NCBI RefSeq assembly: GCF_938017775.1
Contig: NZ_CALIIU010000008.1
Location: 65,338-129,337 of the forward strand
Length of the DNA: 64,000 bases
Direction of reading: 5' to 3'
Origin: an uncultured Campylobacter sp.
GTDB lineage: Bacteria; Campylobacterota; Campylobacteria; Campylobacterales; Campylobacteraceae
Numbering within the stretch: position 1 is the first letter of the stretch; every line of letters begins with the position of its first letter. The notes below the pieces were generated by a model. It made no database searches. It was not told the origin of the DNA and was given only the letters and a program-made list of their open reading frames with translations. Below are positions 1 through 8,715 of the stretch, in pieces. The position numbers and the translations under genes were made by a program.

Positions 1-442
1 TCTTTGTCGTCGCGGCAGCCGCGCTTGGAATTTTAGTCGCTTCGTCTGCGCCTAAAATTTTATCCGTAGCCGCAAAATCTGCACTTGAAATTTGCGTCGT
101 TACTGCGCCTATTCTTTGCGTCGTCGTCGCTTTGCTATCTGCACTCTTTGCGACACTGCACGGCTTTAAAATTTCTGCCGCCGCGCTAGGCGAATTTGCG
201 CCGCAGCTTGCTAAAAGCCCGTTTTCGGCGAGCTCGTCCAGAAAGCCCGCAAGCTTGAGCGCGCCCCTGCTTACGTAAATTTGCTCGGTCGCGCTGATTT
301 CGCCGCTATGCTCGGGCGCGATCTGCGCAGAGGGCCTGTTTTGCACGGCGCCTCGCAGCAAAATTTTATCCTGCTTTATCAGCGCGGCGGCCTGATTTCT
401 GCTGATTTTAAGCGTGTTTGCGACGAGCAGATCAAATCTCAT
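1..442 (-). CDS. tlyA: TlyA-type rRNA 2'-O-methyltransferase, N-terminal part (cut by window start)
   Basis: S4-domain methyltransferase that in this family methylates 16S/23S rRNA. The gene starts with ATG at 442-440, with GGAG about 9 nt upstream, and stays open to base 1, giving about 147 codons. The first 40 residues form an S4 RNA-binding domain (starting MRFDLLVANTLKISRNQAA), followed by the family signature VSRGALKLAGFLDEL. The Rossmann methyltransferase domain lies outside the window. After residue ~86 comes a long Ala/Ser/Thr-rich low-complexity stretch containing ISSADFAATDKILGADEA. It is encoded by AAATTTTATCCG-like repeats and is not part of the usual family. The gene lies downstream of ligA on the same strand, as in other Campylobacter. 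I am confident of the family; the methyltransferase half is unseen. Confidence 0.85.
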   Translation of the reverse strand, partial: MRFDLLVANTLKISRNQAAALIKQDKILLRGAVQNRPSAQIAPEHSGEISATEQIYVSRGALKLAGFLDELAENGLLASCGANSPSAAAEILKPCSVAKSADSKATTTQRIGAVTTQISSADFAATDKILGADEATKIPSAAAATTK

Positions 443-1025
443 TTTGCTTTTTCTCCGCGCCCCGATGAAATTTTAAGCTTGCGCAGTTTTTGCACGGCCT
501 AGAGCTTAAAATTTTATCGCGCAAAGCAAAGCCGCGCGCAGCAGTGCCGCAAGGCTCAAACTTTAGCCCTCGCCGCGCCGTAAATTTAATCATACTATTC
601 GTTGCAAATTTTAGCTCGCCGTGTGTTGCAAATTTTATCTCGTCGCTAGCGAAAATTTTAAAATTTTTCCTATCGGCGCAGTGTTTGCGCGCCGTAAAAT
701 TTAAAATATTTTCGCTTGCAGCCCTATCTATCGACATCGCGCTCGCCGTCTTGGCGTTGCGGTAGGCAAAGCCCGCACGCCTCGCAGAAACCGCCTCTCG
801 GTTTGCCATTTTTGAGTGCGCCTCAAAGCCTGACGATACCGCGCCGACCGCTCGATTTGCTACCCTCGCTTTTAGCGGCAAATTTACCGCCCCCTCACAC
901 TCTTTAAAATTTTTAAAATTCTCGCGCCTTGTAAAAGATATAAGCGCCGCAGGGCGGAGATTGCTTTTAAAATTTAACCCCGCGCCGTTTGCGTGTGGGT
1001 TCGGCACCCAGCAAAAAACCTTCAC
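432..1025 (-). CDS. Doubtful open frame between ligA and tlyA
   Basis: An open frame of 197 codons with a GTG start that overlaps the ligA stop by a few bases; it ends 11 bases inside tlyA. The protein is Arg/Ala/Lys-rich, and its middle is a run of KFAT, IKFTA and LKFEP blocks that are simply the translation of the dispersed AAATTT repeat. No domain, signal peptide or ribosome-binding site is convincing. The start and stop overlaps would suit translational coupling in a minus-strand operon. The frame may equally be open by chance because the repeat rarely makes stops in this phase. I treat the interval mainly as repeat-filled spacer. Confidence 0.2.
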   Translation of the reverse strand: MKVFCWVPNPHANGAGLNFKSNLRPAALISFTRRENFKNFKECEGAVNLPLKARVANRAVGAVSSGFEAHSKMANREAVSARRAGFAYRNAKTASAMSIDRAASENILNFTARKHCADRKNFKIFASDEIKFATHGELKFATNSMIKFTARRGLKFEPCGTAARGFALRDKILSSRPCKNCASLKFHRGAEKKQNEI

Positions 1026-3028
1026 TCGCCGCTCCCCGCAAGCATTTGGGGCTCGCTCTTGCCGGGTGAATTCGCACCGGTCGTCGCCAGGCTCGCGAGC
1101 GCTTCAAACTCGCTCTCGTCGATCACCCGCACGCCAAGCGAGCGAGCTTTTTGTAGCTTGGAGCCCGCTTCTGCGCCTGCGAGCACGAAGTCGGTCTTGG
1201 CAGATACCGAGCCCTGCACCTTCGCGCCCATCGCCAAAAGCCTAGCCTTAAACTCGTCGCGCGGGCGGCTTAGCGTGCCGGTGATGACGACGCTGCGGTC
1301 TGTGAAGGCGCTTTTGACGGTCTGCGTCTGGGGTGCGCGAGGCGTGATGATTTCGCTTAAATTTAGAATTTTTTCGCGATTTATCTTGCAAAACTCCTTC
1401 AGGCTCCTTGCCATCGCCTCTCCAAAGCCCTCCAGTCGCAGAATTTCATCCTCGCTCGCATCCAGCCAATCCTGCTCGAATGCCGCAGCGATCTTGCGCG
1501 CGGCCACCTCGCCGATGTGCTCGATCCCCAAAGAGGCGATGAAGCGCTCAAGCGGCGCGTTTTTGCTCGCATTTATCGCGCCCAAAAGATTTGAAATTTT
1601 TTTATCCGCAAAGCCCTCGAGATCCGCCAAATCCTGCGCGGCGAGGGCGTAAATGTCGCTGATCTTTGAAATTTTGCCGCTTTCAAAAAGTTGCGTAATC
1701 GTCGCATCGCTTAGCCCTTCGATATTCATGCATTTTTTGGAGCAGAAATAGATCAGCGAGCCTATCACGCGCGCCTTGCAATCGAGGTTTTGACACTTTA
1801 TGAGCGCGCCTTCGTCAAGTAGCTTCTCGCCGCAAACCGGGCAGCGATCCGGGCGCGAAATTTCGCTCTGCGTGCCGTCTCTGCGCTGTTTGTAAACGCT
1901 CGTGATCTTCGGGATCACGTCGCCGCTGCGGATGATGCCTACGAAATCGTTTTTCATCAGCCCCAGCCGCGCGATCTCGTCGAAATTATGAAGCGTCGCG
2001 TTTGAAACGTTCGCGCCGTCGATATTTACGCTATCTACGACGGCTACGGGGGTGACCGCGCCGGTGCGGCCGACCTGCAGATTGATCTCGCGCAGCCTCG
2101 TTACCTTTTCGACCGCGGGGAATTTGTATGCGACCATAAAGCGCGGAAATTTCACCGTATAGCCCATCTGCGCGCACTTTGAAAGCTCATTTACGCGGAT
2201 TACCATGCCGTCTAGCATCAGATCTTTGCTCGCGCGCATGCTATGCAGCGCCTCGTACGCGCTCCTGATCTCGCTTGCGCTCTTGCAGATGCGGCAAAAC
2301 TCGTCGCGCAAAAAGCCGAGACTGCGCACAAACTCCATTATCTGCGAGTGCAGTGCAAAGCTTAAGGAATGCTCGCCCACCCCCCACGGGATAAATTTTA
2401 ACTTTCGCTTCGCTACGATCGCGCTATCCAGCTGGCGCAGGCTTCCCGCGGCGGCGTTGCGCGGGTTTGAAAACAGACTCTCGCCGTTTGCGGCGCGCTC
2501 GTCGTTTAGCGCGTCAAAATCGCTCTTTGCGATCAGCGTCTCGCCGCGGATCTCGATCCTTTGCGCGTAGGGGATCTGAAGCGGCACCGATTTGATCGCT
2601 CTTGCGTTTTGCGTCACGTCCTCGCCTATAAGCCCGTCGCCGCGCGTCGCCGCGCTTATCAGCACGCCGCCTTCGTAGGTCAAATTTAGGCTCGCGCCGT
2701 CAAATTTCGGCTCGACGTAAAACTGCGCGCCGCTCTTCTCGCCGCGAGCCAGCCACGCCAAAAGGTCCGCGTCGTCGAAAATATCCTCCATCGACCACAT
2801 CTGCGCGCCGTGAGCGAGCTTGGAAAAGCCCTCGCTGATCGCGCCTCCGATGCGCCGTGTAGGCGAGTAGGGCAGCGCGAGCTCGGGGTTTTGCTCTTCG
2901 AATTTCTCCGCTTGCGAATAAAGCTCGTCGTACTCCTCGTCGCTTGCGATCGGCTTATCGTCGGTGTAATATGCCCGCGCCCACGCATTTAGCGTATCTA
3001 CGGCGGATCTGTATTCATCGTAATTCAT
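1022..3028 (-). CDS. ligA: NAD-dependent DNA ligase LigA
   Basis: Seals nicks in duplex DNA during replication and repair, using NAD+. At 668 aa it has the usual length. Domain Ia leads into the adenylation domain, with the AMP-accepting lysine in EPKFDG (K108). The OB fold follows, then a four-cysteine zinc finger (C396, C399, C412, C417), helix-hairpin-helix repeats (~430-580), and a C-terminal BRCT domain (~593-668, starting around SVVITGTLSRP). All key residues are present. The gene lies in the minus-strand run after kdsB and before tlyA, separated from kdsB by 174 bp of AAATTT-rich sequence. Confidence 0.98.
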   Translation of the reverse strand: MNYDEYRSAVDTLNAWARAYYTDDKPIASDEEYDELYSQAEKFEEQNPELALPYSPTRRIGGAISEGFSKLAHGAQMWSMEDIFDDADLLAWLARGEKSGAQFYVEPKFDGASLNLTYEGGVLISAATRGDGLIGEDVTQNARAIKSVPLQIPYAQRIEIRGETLIAKSDFDALNDERAANGESLFSNPRNAAAGSLRQLDSAIVAKRKLKFIPWGVGEHSLSFALHSQIMEFVRSLGFLRDEFCRICKSASEIRSAYEALHSMRASKDLMLDGMVIRVNELSKCAQMGYTVKFPRFMVAYKFPAVEKVTRLREINLQVGRTGAVTPVAVVDSVNIDGANVSNATLHNFDEIARLGLMKNDFVGIIRSGDVIPKITSVYKQRRDGTQSEISRPDRCPVCGEKLLDEGALIKCQNLDCKARVIGSLIYFCSKKCMNIEGLSDATITQLFESGKISKISDIYALAAQDLADLEGFADKKISNLLGAINASKNAPLERFIASLGIEHIGEVAARKIAAAFEQDWLDASEDEILRLEGFGEAMARSLKEFCKINREKILNLSEIITPRAPQTQTVKSAFTDRSVVITGTLSRPRDEFKARLLAMGAKVQGSVSAKTDFVLAGAEAGSKLQKARSLGVRVIDESEFEALASLATTGANSPGKSEPQMLAGSGE

Positions 3029-3202
3029 CTTGCGCTCGCATCTTTAAATTTTAAAATTCCGCGCGCCATTAGAATTTCATGCGCCGTTAGAATTTTACGC
3101 TCCGCGGCAGGCCCCTGCGTCCCAAATTCCGTGCCGCGTAGCTCGTTATCGTTAAATTTTGTGGGTCCGCTCGCTTTAAATTTCGTGCTTAAAAAGGCGC
3201 GA

Positions 3203-3937
3203 TCAATTTCCATTGCCGAACTCCTTTAGCGCGCGCTCGTAATCAGCCGGCGTGTCGATGCCGATGCTCGCAGTTTCGATCCCAAGCATCGCGATCTTCT
3301 CGCCCGCGCTTATGGCGCGAAGTTGCTCGAGTTTTTCGGTATCTTCCAGCGCTGAGGCGGGCAGGGCGCAAAACCGCTTTAAATTTTGCACGCTGTATGC
3401 GTAGATGCCGATGTGTCCGAGGTAGCACTCGCATGCCGCGCGCGGGTAGGGGATGAGCGAGCGCGAAAAATAGATCGCAAAGCCTGCGTTATCAAGCACT
3501 AGCTTGACTAAATTCGGATCCTCCGCCGCCTGAGGGCTTATATATTTGTAACAGCTAGCCATGAATGCGCCCTTTTGCGCGATCATGGCGTTGGCGAAAT
3601 CTTTAAATTTAATCAAATTTTCGCTCTCAAAAAAGGGCTCGTCGGCTTGGATATTGATGATGATCTCGTTCTCCGCAAGCGCCGCGTTTGCGACCGCTTC
3701 AGCGATGCGGTCGGTGCCGCTTTGATGCTCGTGCGCAGTAAGAACGGCGTCAAAGCCGTAATCTTGCGCGATCTTTAAAATTTGCGGCTCATCCACGGCG
3801 ATTAGCACGCGATCCGCTTTGGCGGCATTTTGAGCCGTTTTGATAAACATCGGCACGCCGCCAAACTCACATAAAATTTTATTTTTAAAGCGCGTCGAAG
3901 CAAGGCGCGCGGGGATTACTATCATTTTTTTATCCAT
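3203..3937 (-). CDS. kdsB: 3-deoxy-manno-octulosonate cytidylyltransferase
   Basis: Activates KDO to CMP-KDO for attachment to lipid A in the cytoplasm. The 244-aa protein has the KdsB nucleotide-binding start (IPARLASTRFKNKIL), the HQSGTDRIAEA block and NIQADEPF near residue 100, which carries the metal-binding aspartate. The family length matches. The start overlaps the end of thrC by 16 bases, so the two are probably translationally coupled. Together with lpxK upstream it places two steps of lipid A/inner-core assembly in one operon, as in C. jejuni. Confidence 0.97.
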   Translation of the reverse strand: MDKKMIVIPARLASTRFKNKILCEFGGVPMFIKTAQNAAKADRVLIAVDEPQILKIAQDYGFDAVLTAHEHQSGTDRIAEAVANAALAENEIIINIQADEPFFESENLIKFKDFANAMIAQKGAFMASCYKYISPQAAEDPNLVKLVLDNAGFAIYFSRSLIPYPRAACECYLGHIGIYAYSVQNLKRFCALPASALEDTEKLEQLRAISAGEKIAMLGIETASIGIDTPADYERALKEFGNGN

Positions 3938-5475
3938 TCTATTATGGCGTTTTTGATCTCGCTTTGCTCCACGACGCTAGAATGCACCTGCGGCGCGCTA
4001 AAAAGGCGCGAGATCTGCGGCGGAATGTCGCTGCGAAATTCCTTCGAAAGCGCGATCATATCGGCTCGCTCGTCCTCGCAAGCCCTGCCTTTGATCGCAC
4101 CGATCATCGACGGCGTAAATTTAATCCACTTAGCGGTCGAGATGACGAGATTTAGACGGCTTTCGTCAAGCAGCTTGAAGCAGGTCGCCGTGTGCGGGTC
4201 GATCAGCACGCCGTGCTCACTTTCTTGCTTGATAAATTTAGCGCACTGCGCATCGTCGCAAAAATCCGCCTCGAAGACCTCGCGCAGCTTCGCAAGCTCG
4301 CTCGCGCTAAGCTTATAAAATTTATCTCGCGCCAGGCTCTGCATCAGCTCGTTCGTGCGCGTATCGCCGAACATATCGCTAAGCAGCCGCTCGACGTTGG
4401 AGCTAACTAAAATATCCATCGCAGGGCTAATCGTGCGGATGAGCTCACGATTTCGTAGATCGTAGATGCCGCGCGTAAAAAGCTCGGTTAGGATATTGTT
4501 CGCGTTTGAAGCGATCTTGATTTTGCCGATCTTTGCGCCCATTTTTTTGGCGAAATACGCTCCCAGCGCGTTGCCGAAATTTCCGCTAGGCACTATGACG
4601 TCGAAGGTGTTAAATTTAGAACCCTGTTTTGCGCTCTGCGCGCTGTTTGCGCCCACTGCGGCGTCTAAATTTTGACTGCACGCCTGGCACTGATCGCTTT
4701 GCTTTAAATTTTGCCCAAAGCTCAATACACCGTGCTTTGAGAAATAGATGCTAGCGTAGAGGTAGTAGATGATCTGAAATAAAATCCTGCCGAAATTTAC
4801 CGAGTTTGCGGCGCTTAGATTTAAATTTGCGCGCGCGAGCTCGTTTTTGAAATCATCGTCTGCCAGCAGCGATTTTAGCGCGCGTTGCGTGTCGTCGAAG
4901 TTGCCGCGCACGCCTAAAATTTTAAGATTTGCCGCGCTTTGCTTTACCATCTGCTGGCGCTGTATCTCGCTCGTGCCGCCCTGCGGGTAGAGGCAGACCG
5001 CTTTGATATTCTCGTCGTCCGCAAAGGCCTCCAGCGTCGCAGGCCCCGTGTCGCCGCTCGTGGCGCACATTATTAAGAATTTCTCGCCTCTGGATTTTGC
5101 GATGCTTTTTAAAAGCGCGCCGAAGGGTTGCAGCGCCATATCCTTAAACGCAAGCGTCGGGCCATGGTAAAGCTCCAAAATATAGGTGTTTTCGCTTAGT
5201 TTTTTGATCTGAACGGGGCAAGCGGGATTTTCAAATTTATCGTAACGCTTTAGCGCGTCTTCAAAGACCTCGCTGCTTACGTCAAAATTGAAGCTCTCGA
5301 TGATTTTAAGCGCGATCTGTTTGTAGCTCAGATCCTCGCACTGCTTAAAAAAATCCTCGTTCAAAAGCGGCAGCCTCTCGGGGCTGAAAAGCCCGCCGCC
5401 GCTCGCGCTCGGATTTAGCAGCGCATAGCTAAGATCCGCTTTTTGCGAAAAATCTCTCGTTGAAACCAGTTTCAT
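3922..5475 (-). CDS. thrC: Threonine synthase
   Basis: PLP enzyme converting O-phosphohomoserine to threonine. The PLP lysine is K111 in HGPTLAFKDMALQ. The phosphate-binding region SGDTGPATLEAF and the later PSGNFGNALGAYFAKK block are intact. At 517 aa it is slightly long because of a low-complexity, Cys/Gln/Ala-rich insert at about residues 251-289 (QCQACSQNLDAAVGANSAQ), placed just before the conserved DVIVPSGNFGN strand. The insert looks like the repeat-encoded insertions elsewhere in this window and probably sits in a surface loop. The start ATG follows a TTTTT-rich leader with AAGGAAAAAG as the ribosome-binding site. Confidence 0.97.
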   Translation of the reverse strand: MKLVSTRDFSQKADLSYALLNPSASGGGLFSPERLPLLNEDFFKQCEDLSYKQIALKIIESFNFDVSSEVFEDALKRYDKFENPACPVQIKKLSENTYILELYHGPTLAFKDMALQPFGALLKSIAKSRGEKFLIMCATSGDTGPATLEAFADDENIKAVCLYPQGGTSEIQRQQMVKQSAANLKILGVRGNFDDTQRALKSLLADDDFKNELARANLNLSAANSVNFGRILFQIIYYLYASIYFSKHGVLSFGQNLKQSDQCQACSQNLDAAVGANSAQSAKQGSKFNTFDVIVPSGNFGNALGAYFAKKMGAKIGKIKIASNANNILTELFTRGIYDLRNRELIRTISPAMDILVSSNVERLLSDMFGDTRTNELMQSLARDKFYKLSASELAKLREVFEADFCDDAQCAKFIKQESEHGVLIDPHTATCFKLLDESRLNLVISTAKWIKFTPSMIGAIKGRACEDERADMIALSKEFRSDIPPQISRLFSAPQVHSSVVEQSEIKNAIIEWIKK

Positions 5476-5596
5476 CTTTTTCCTTTTTAAAATTTTAAAA
5501 TTTACGCCCGCCTAGACACTTTAAATTTGATCGTTTAGACTTTTTGCACGGACTTGCGGCATTGCCGCTTTAAGCCTGCCGTCTCCGCGCTCGCGC

Positions 5597-6454
5597 CTAA
5601 ATTTCTTCCTTTATCAAACTTCCTATGCCGCCGTCCGTGAAAAGCTCAAGCAGGATCGAGTGCGGAATTTTGCCGTTGATGATATGCGCGGCACTTGCGC
5701 CGTTTCGCACGCATTGCAGGCACGCATCGACCTTTGGGATCATGCCGCCTGCGATCGTGCCGTCCTTTTTGAGTTTCGAAATGAGCGCGGCATCGAGCTT
5801 GCTGATTAAATTTCCCTCTTTATCGAGCACTCCGTCAATGTCGCTTAAAAATATCGCCTTACTCGCTTTTAGCGCGGCTGCGATCCTGCTGGCGCAGAGA
5901 TCGGCGTTGATATTAAAGCTTACGTTTTCGTCCGTCTCGCCGCCCGCAAGCGGGGCGATTACCGGCAGATAGTCCTTTTGTAGCAGGTCATTTATCAGCT
6001 TGGTGTTTACCTCGGTGATCTCGCCTACGAAGCCGTATTTTTTCTCATCGAGGAATTTTGCCCTCAAAAGCCCGCCGTCCTTGCCGCTGATACCGATCGC
6101 GGGCGCGCCGTTTTGGTTCAAAAGCGCCGTAATCTCTTTATTCACCGCGCCGCTTAGCACCATCTCGGTAATTTCGATCGCGTCTTTATTCGTTATGCGA
6201 AGCCCGTCCTTAAACTCGCTCTGCACGCCGATCTTATCCAGGGTCTGATTGATCTTTTTGCCGCCGCCGTGCACGACGATGATCTTGATGCCGACCATAT
6301 GCAAAAGCACGATATCGCGGGCAAAATCAAGCTTAAGCGTATCGTCGGTTTGCGCCGCGCCGCCGTATTTGACGACGAAAATTTTATCTCTAAATTTACG
6401 GATATAGGGCAGCGCGGAGATGATTACTTCGGCGGTTTTGCTCTTTTTTATCAT
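5597..6454 (-). CDS. argB: Acetylglutamate kinase
   Basis: Phosphorylates N-acetylglutamate, the second step of arginine synthesis. The 285-aa protein is of normal length, with the amino-acid-kinase glycine loops at FVVKYGGAAQ and VVHGGGKKI near the N-terminus and the substrate-binding region FNINADLCASRIAAAL. The final part (KDGTIAGGMIPKVDACL) is characteristic of ArgB. The gene sits between lpxK (18 bp upstream) and thrC (121 bp downstream). I do not recall argB in this cluster in C. jejuni, so it may be a local insertion into the operon. Confidence 0.97.
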   Translation of the reverse strand: MIKKSKTAEVIISALPYIRKFRDKIFVVKYGGAAQTDDTLKLDFARDIVLLHMVGIKIIVVHGGGKKINQTLDKIGVQSEFKDGLRITNKDAIEITEMVLSGAVNKEITALLNQNGAPAIGISGKDGGLLRAKFLDEKKYGFVGEITEVNTKLINDLLQKDYLPVIAPLAGGETDENVSFNINADLCASRIAAALKASKAIFLSDIDGVLDKEGNLISKLDAALISKLKKDGTIAGGMIPKVDACLQCVRNGASAAHIINGKIPHSILLELFTDGGIGSLIKEEI

Positions 6455-6472
6455 AAAATTCCTTTAAAAACC

Positions 6473-7576
6473 TTATTTTATCATAGCTTGGTTTATGTAG
6501 TTTTGAATTTCGCGGATAAAGTTTTCGCTTAGCTTTAAATTTAGCAAAATCACCGAAATTTCCGCGCCAAAATCCCTTAATTTCACGTAATCTTTCGCCG
6601 TGCAAAGGATATGCTCCGCATCCTCGCGTCTTAGCAGCTCTAAAATCTGCTCTTTTTTGAAATCATAATGGTCGGGGAAAAATGCGTGAGCTTTTGCGAG
6701 CGGCAAAAACTCTTGCAAGCGCCAAGGTTTGGCGATAGCGCTGATTAAGATCATGCGGGATCTCTCAAAACCAGCCTCTTTGGAATTTAAAATTTTATCC
6801 GCGGCGGCGGAATTTAAATTTGAAATTTCATCTGTGGCGCGATTTAAATTTAAATCCGAAATTTCGTCTGCGTCGGAATTTAAAATTTCATCCGCAGGAT
6901 TTGAAATTTCATCCGTGCCGTTTAGCGCGCCTTGCAGATCCGCCGCCGAAACAATCTTAAAGCCCTGCGAAATATCGCTCGGCGCGGGTATGAAATCCGC
7001 AAATTTATAAAAAAACGGCGGGTAGCGATACGCGGCGAACGGCAGGCAAAAGGGTAGCTTCGGCGCGCTTTGCGGGCGCAGCAAGATATCAAATTTAGAG
7101 ATATTAAATTTAGAAAATCCGTCGTCTAAAATCACCAACTCAAAGCCGAGAGTTTGCGCGCGCAAAATCCCTGCAGCGCGATCTTCGCTGACGATCACAT
7201 TTGCACCGCGCAAAAACAGCGCGTATTCCATCGCCTCATCGCCGCTTTGCCGCACGTCGCAAAGTACCCGTCCGCCGAGCGCTACTTCGAGCAAGCCTCT
7301 GCTTTTGCGCCCGTATCCGCGAAGGATGATGCAGGTTTTGAGCTCCCTATTAAATTCTTTAAAAAGCGCCCGTACTAGCGGGGTTTTGCCGCTGCCGCCG
7401 AGGGTTAAATTTCCGACGCTGATTATTGGAATTTTAAATTTTTGCGGCTTAGCAAAGAGCCTTTTTAGGCAGACGATAAGCGTATAAAGTAGCGTTAACG
7501 GCGCTAAAATCACTCCGAGCGCAAGCCATGCAGGGCTTGGGTCGTATAGGTTTCGCTCGATTAGGAGTTTAAACAC
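6473..7576 (-). CDS. lpxK: Tetraacyldisaccharide 4'-kinase LpxK with repeat-encoded insert
   Basis: Inner-membrane kinase that phosphorylates the lipid A disaccharide to give lipid IVA. The N-terminal hydrophobic segment (residues ~17-38) is followed by the P-loop SVGNLTLGGSGKTP (53-66) and the conserved ILDDGF (149-154). At 367 aa it is long. Residues ~214-270 form an Asp/Glu/Ile/Ser/Asn-rich insert made of recurring DEISN, DEILN and DKILN units, encoded by tandem AAATTT-containing repeats. Catalytic motifs lie outside the insert, so activity may persist. It overlaps the upstream DegT-family gene by 8 bases. Confidence 0.95.
   Translation of the reverse strand: MFKLLIERNLYDPSPAWLALGVILAPLTLLYTLIVCLKRLFAKPQKFKIPIISVGNLTLGGSGKTPLVRALFKEFNRELKTCIILRGYGRKSRGLLEVALGGRVLCDVRQSGDEAMEYALFLRGANVIVSEDRAAGILRAQTLGFELVILDDGFSKFNISKFDILLRPQSAPKLPFCLPFAAYRYPPFFYKFADFIPAPSDISQGFKIVSAADLQGALNGTDEISNPADEILNSDADEISDLNLNRATDEISNLNSAAADKILNSKEAGFERSRMILISAIAKPWRLQEFLPLAKAHAFFPDHYDFKKEQILELLRREDAEHILCTAKDYVKLRDFGAEISVILLNLKLSENFIREIQNYINQAMIK
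6782..6920. repeat. Tandem AT-palindrome repeats inside lpxK
   Basis: About five degenerate units of roughly 23-33 bp, each combining a GAATTTAAAATTT-like core with a CATCCGCGG-like tail. The units stay in the lpxK frame and encode repeated (D)EI(S/L)N blocks. The same core is common in the gaps of this window. Confidence 0.75.
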
Positions 7577-8705
7577 GATTTTGCGCTATCTCTTTGATCT
7601 GCTCGCAGATGTAGCTCACATCGTCGTCGCTAAGCGCCGTGTAGATCGGCAAGGATAAAATTTGCTGATAGTTTTTAAGCGCATTCGGGAAATCATTGAC
7701 CTTGTAATTATATTTGCTTTTGTAGTAGCTTAGCAGGTGCACCGGCACATAGTGCAGCGATACGCTTACTCCGCGCGCGATCAGCGCTTTGGCAAAATCG
7801 TCGCGGTTTTTGTCGATCCTTACGATGAATTGAGTATAGATATGCTCCTCGCTGTCGCTTGGAAGCGTCACGTGAGGGCAGTTTGCGAGCTGCTCGCGAT
7901 ACGCTGCGGCGATCTGCTTGCGGCGCTTTATAAAAGCGTCGGTTTTTTCAAACTGGGCGATCGCGTAAGCGGAATTTATGGCGTCAAGATCGTATTTTTG
8001 ACCGATGCGATCGACGTCGTAGGTAAAGGACATATTGCCGTCTTTGTAAAAGGCGTCTCCCACGATGCCGCCGTTTCTTAAAATTTGCGCGGCGCTTGCG
8101 ATCTCATCGTCGTTCGTAACGAAAAAGCCCGCCGTAGAGATCGCATCTTGCGCTTGAGGATTGATCTGAAAGCACGATATGAGCGAGCTTTTAAGCGCTC
8201 CGATTTTTGCGCCCTTATAGGTAGCGCCCATAGCGCGGCACGCATCGTCGATGAGGATGATATTTTCGCTTTTGGCGACCTCGCTGATGGCGTCTATATC
8301 CGCAGCAAGTCCTGCGATGTGCGAGATGAAAGCGCATTTTAGCTTCTTGTGGCGGTTTTGATCTATCGTGCGAGCAAGGCTTTCGCTCGTAATGTTAAAG
8401 CTTATCGGATCGATATCTACGAAAACGGGCTCTGCGTCGAAGTGGCGGATCACTTCGGCGACATTAGGGAAGGAATTTACGGAGCATAAAATTTTATCTC
8501 CGCGCTTAATATCCATTGCGCAAAGCGCCAGATGCAGCGCCGTCGTGCCGCTCGTAGTCGATACGGCGTGCTTTACGCCGAAATATTTACAAATATCCTC
8601 TTCAAAAATTTCGCTATATCTTATATCGCTGTTGTAGAGGGCGCTTTTAATTAAGTCTTCCTCTTTTTTATCGATTTGAGCCTTATAAAACGGTATCTCT
8701 TTCAT
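7569..8705 (-). CDS. DegT/DnrJ/EryC1-family protein lacking the usual PLP lysine
   Basis: Fold type I PLP family, usually sugar aminotransferases that act on UDP- or dTDP-ketosugars. The 378-aa protein has the family start (IPFYKAQIDKKEEDLI), the GTTALHLAL block (53-61), VFVDIDP (94-100) and LIDDACRAMGA (151-161), with the cofactor-contacting aspartate. Where the family has an SFHPTKxxTTGEGG-like segment with the PLP lysine, this protein reads SCFQINPQAQDAISTAGFF (177-195), with no Lys or His at the expected place. It may therefore be non-catalytic or have a shifted chemistry. It sits between nadE (10 bp) and lpxK (8-bp overlap), so a role in surface sugar modification is plausible but not shown. 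Confidence 0.85.
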   Translation of the reverse strand: MKEIPFYKAQIDKKEEDLIKSALYNSDIRYSEIFEEDICKYFGVKHAVSTTSGTTALHLALCAMDIKRGDKILCSVNSFPNVAEVIRHFDAEPVFVDIDPISFNITSESLARTIDQNRHKKLKCAFISHIAGLAADIDAISEVAKSENIILIDDACRAMGATYKGAKIGALKSSLISCFQINPQAQDAISTAGFFVTNDDEIASAAQILRNGGIVGDAFYKDGNMSFTYDVDRIGQKYDLDAINSAYAIAQFEKTDAFIKRRKQIAAAYREQLANCPHVTLPSDSEEHIYTQFIVRIDKNRDDFAKALIARGVSVSLHYVPVHLLSYYKSKYNYKVNDFPNALKNYQQILSLPIYTALSDDDVSYICEQIKEIAQNRV

Positions 8706-8715
8706 AAATCTCTCC

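Noticed and set aside
3025..3213. 62-codon minus-strand frame between kdsB and ligA
   Set aside because: It is made of translated AAATTT repeats (TKFKAS, TKFND), has no ribosome-binding site or domain, and only fills the spacer.
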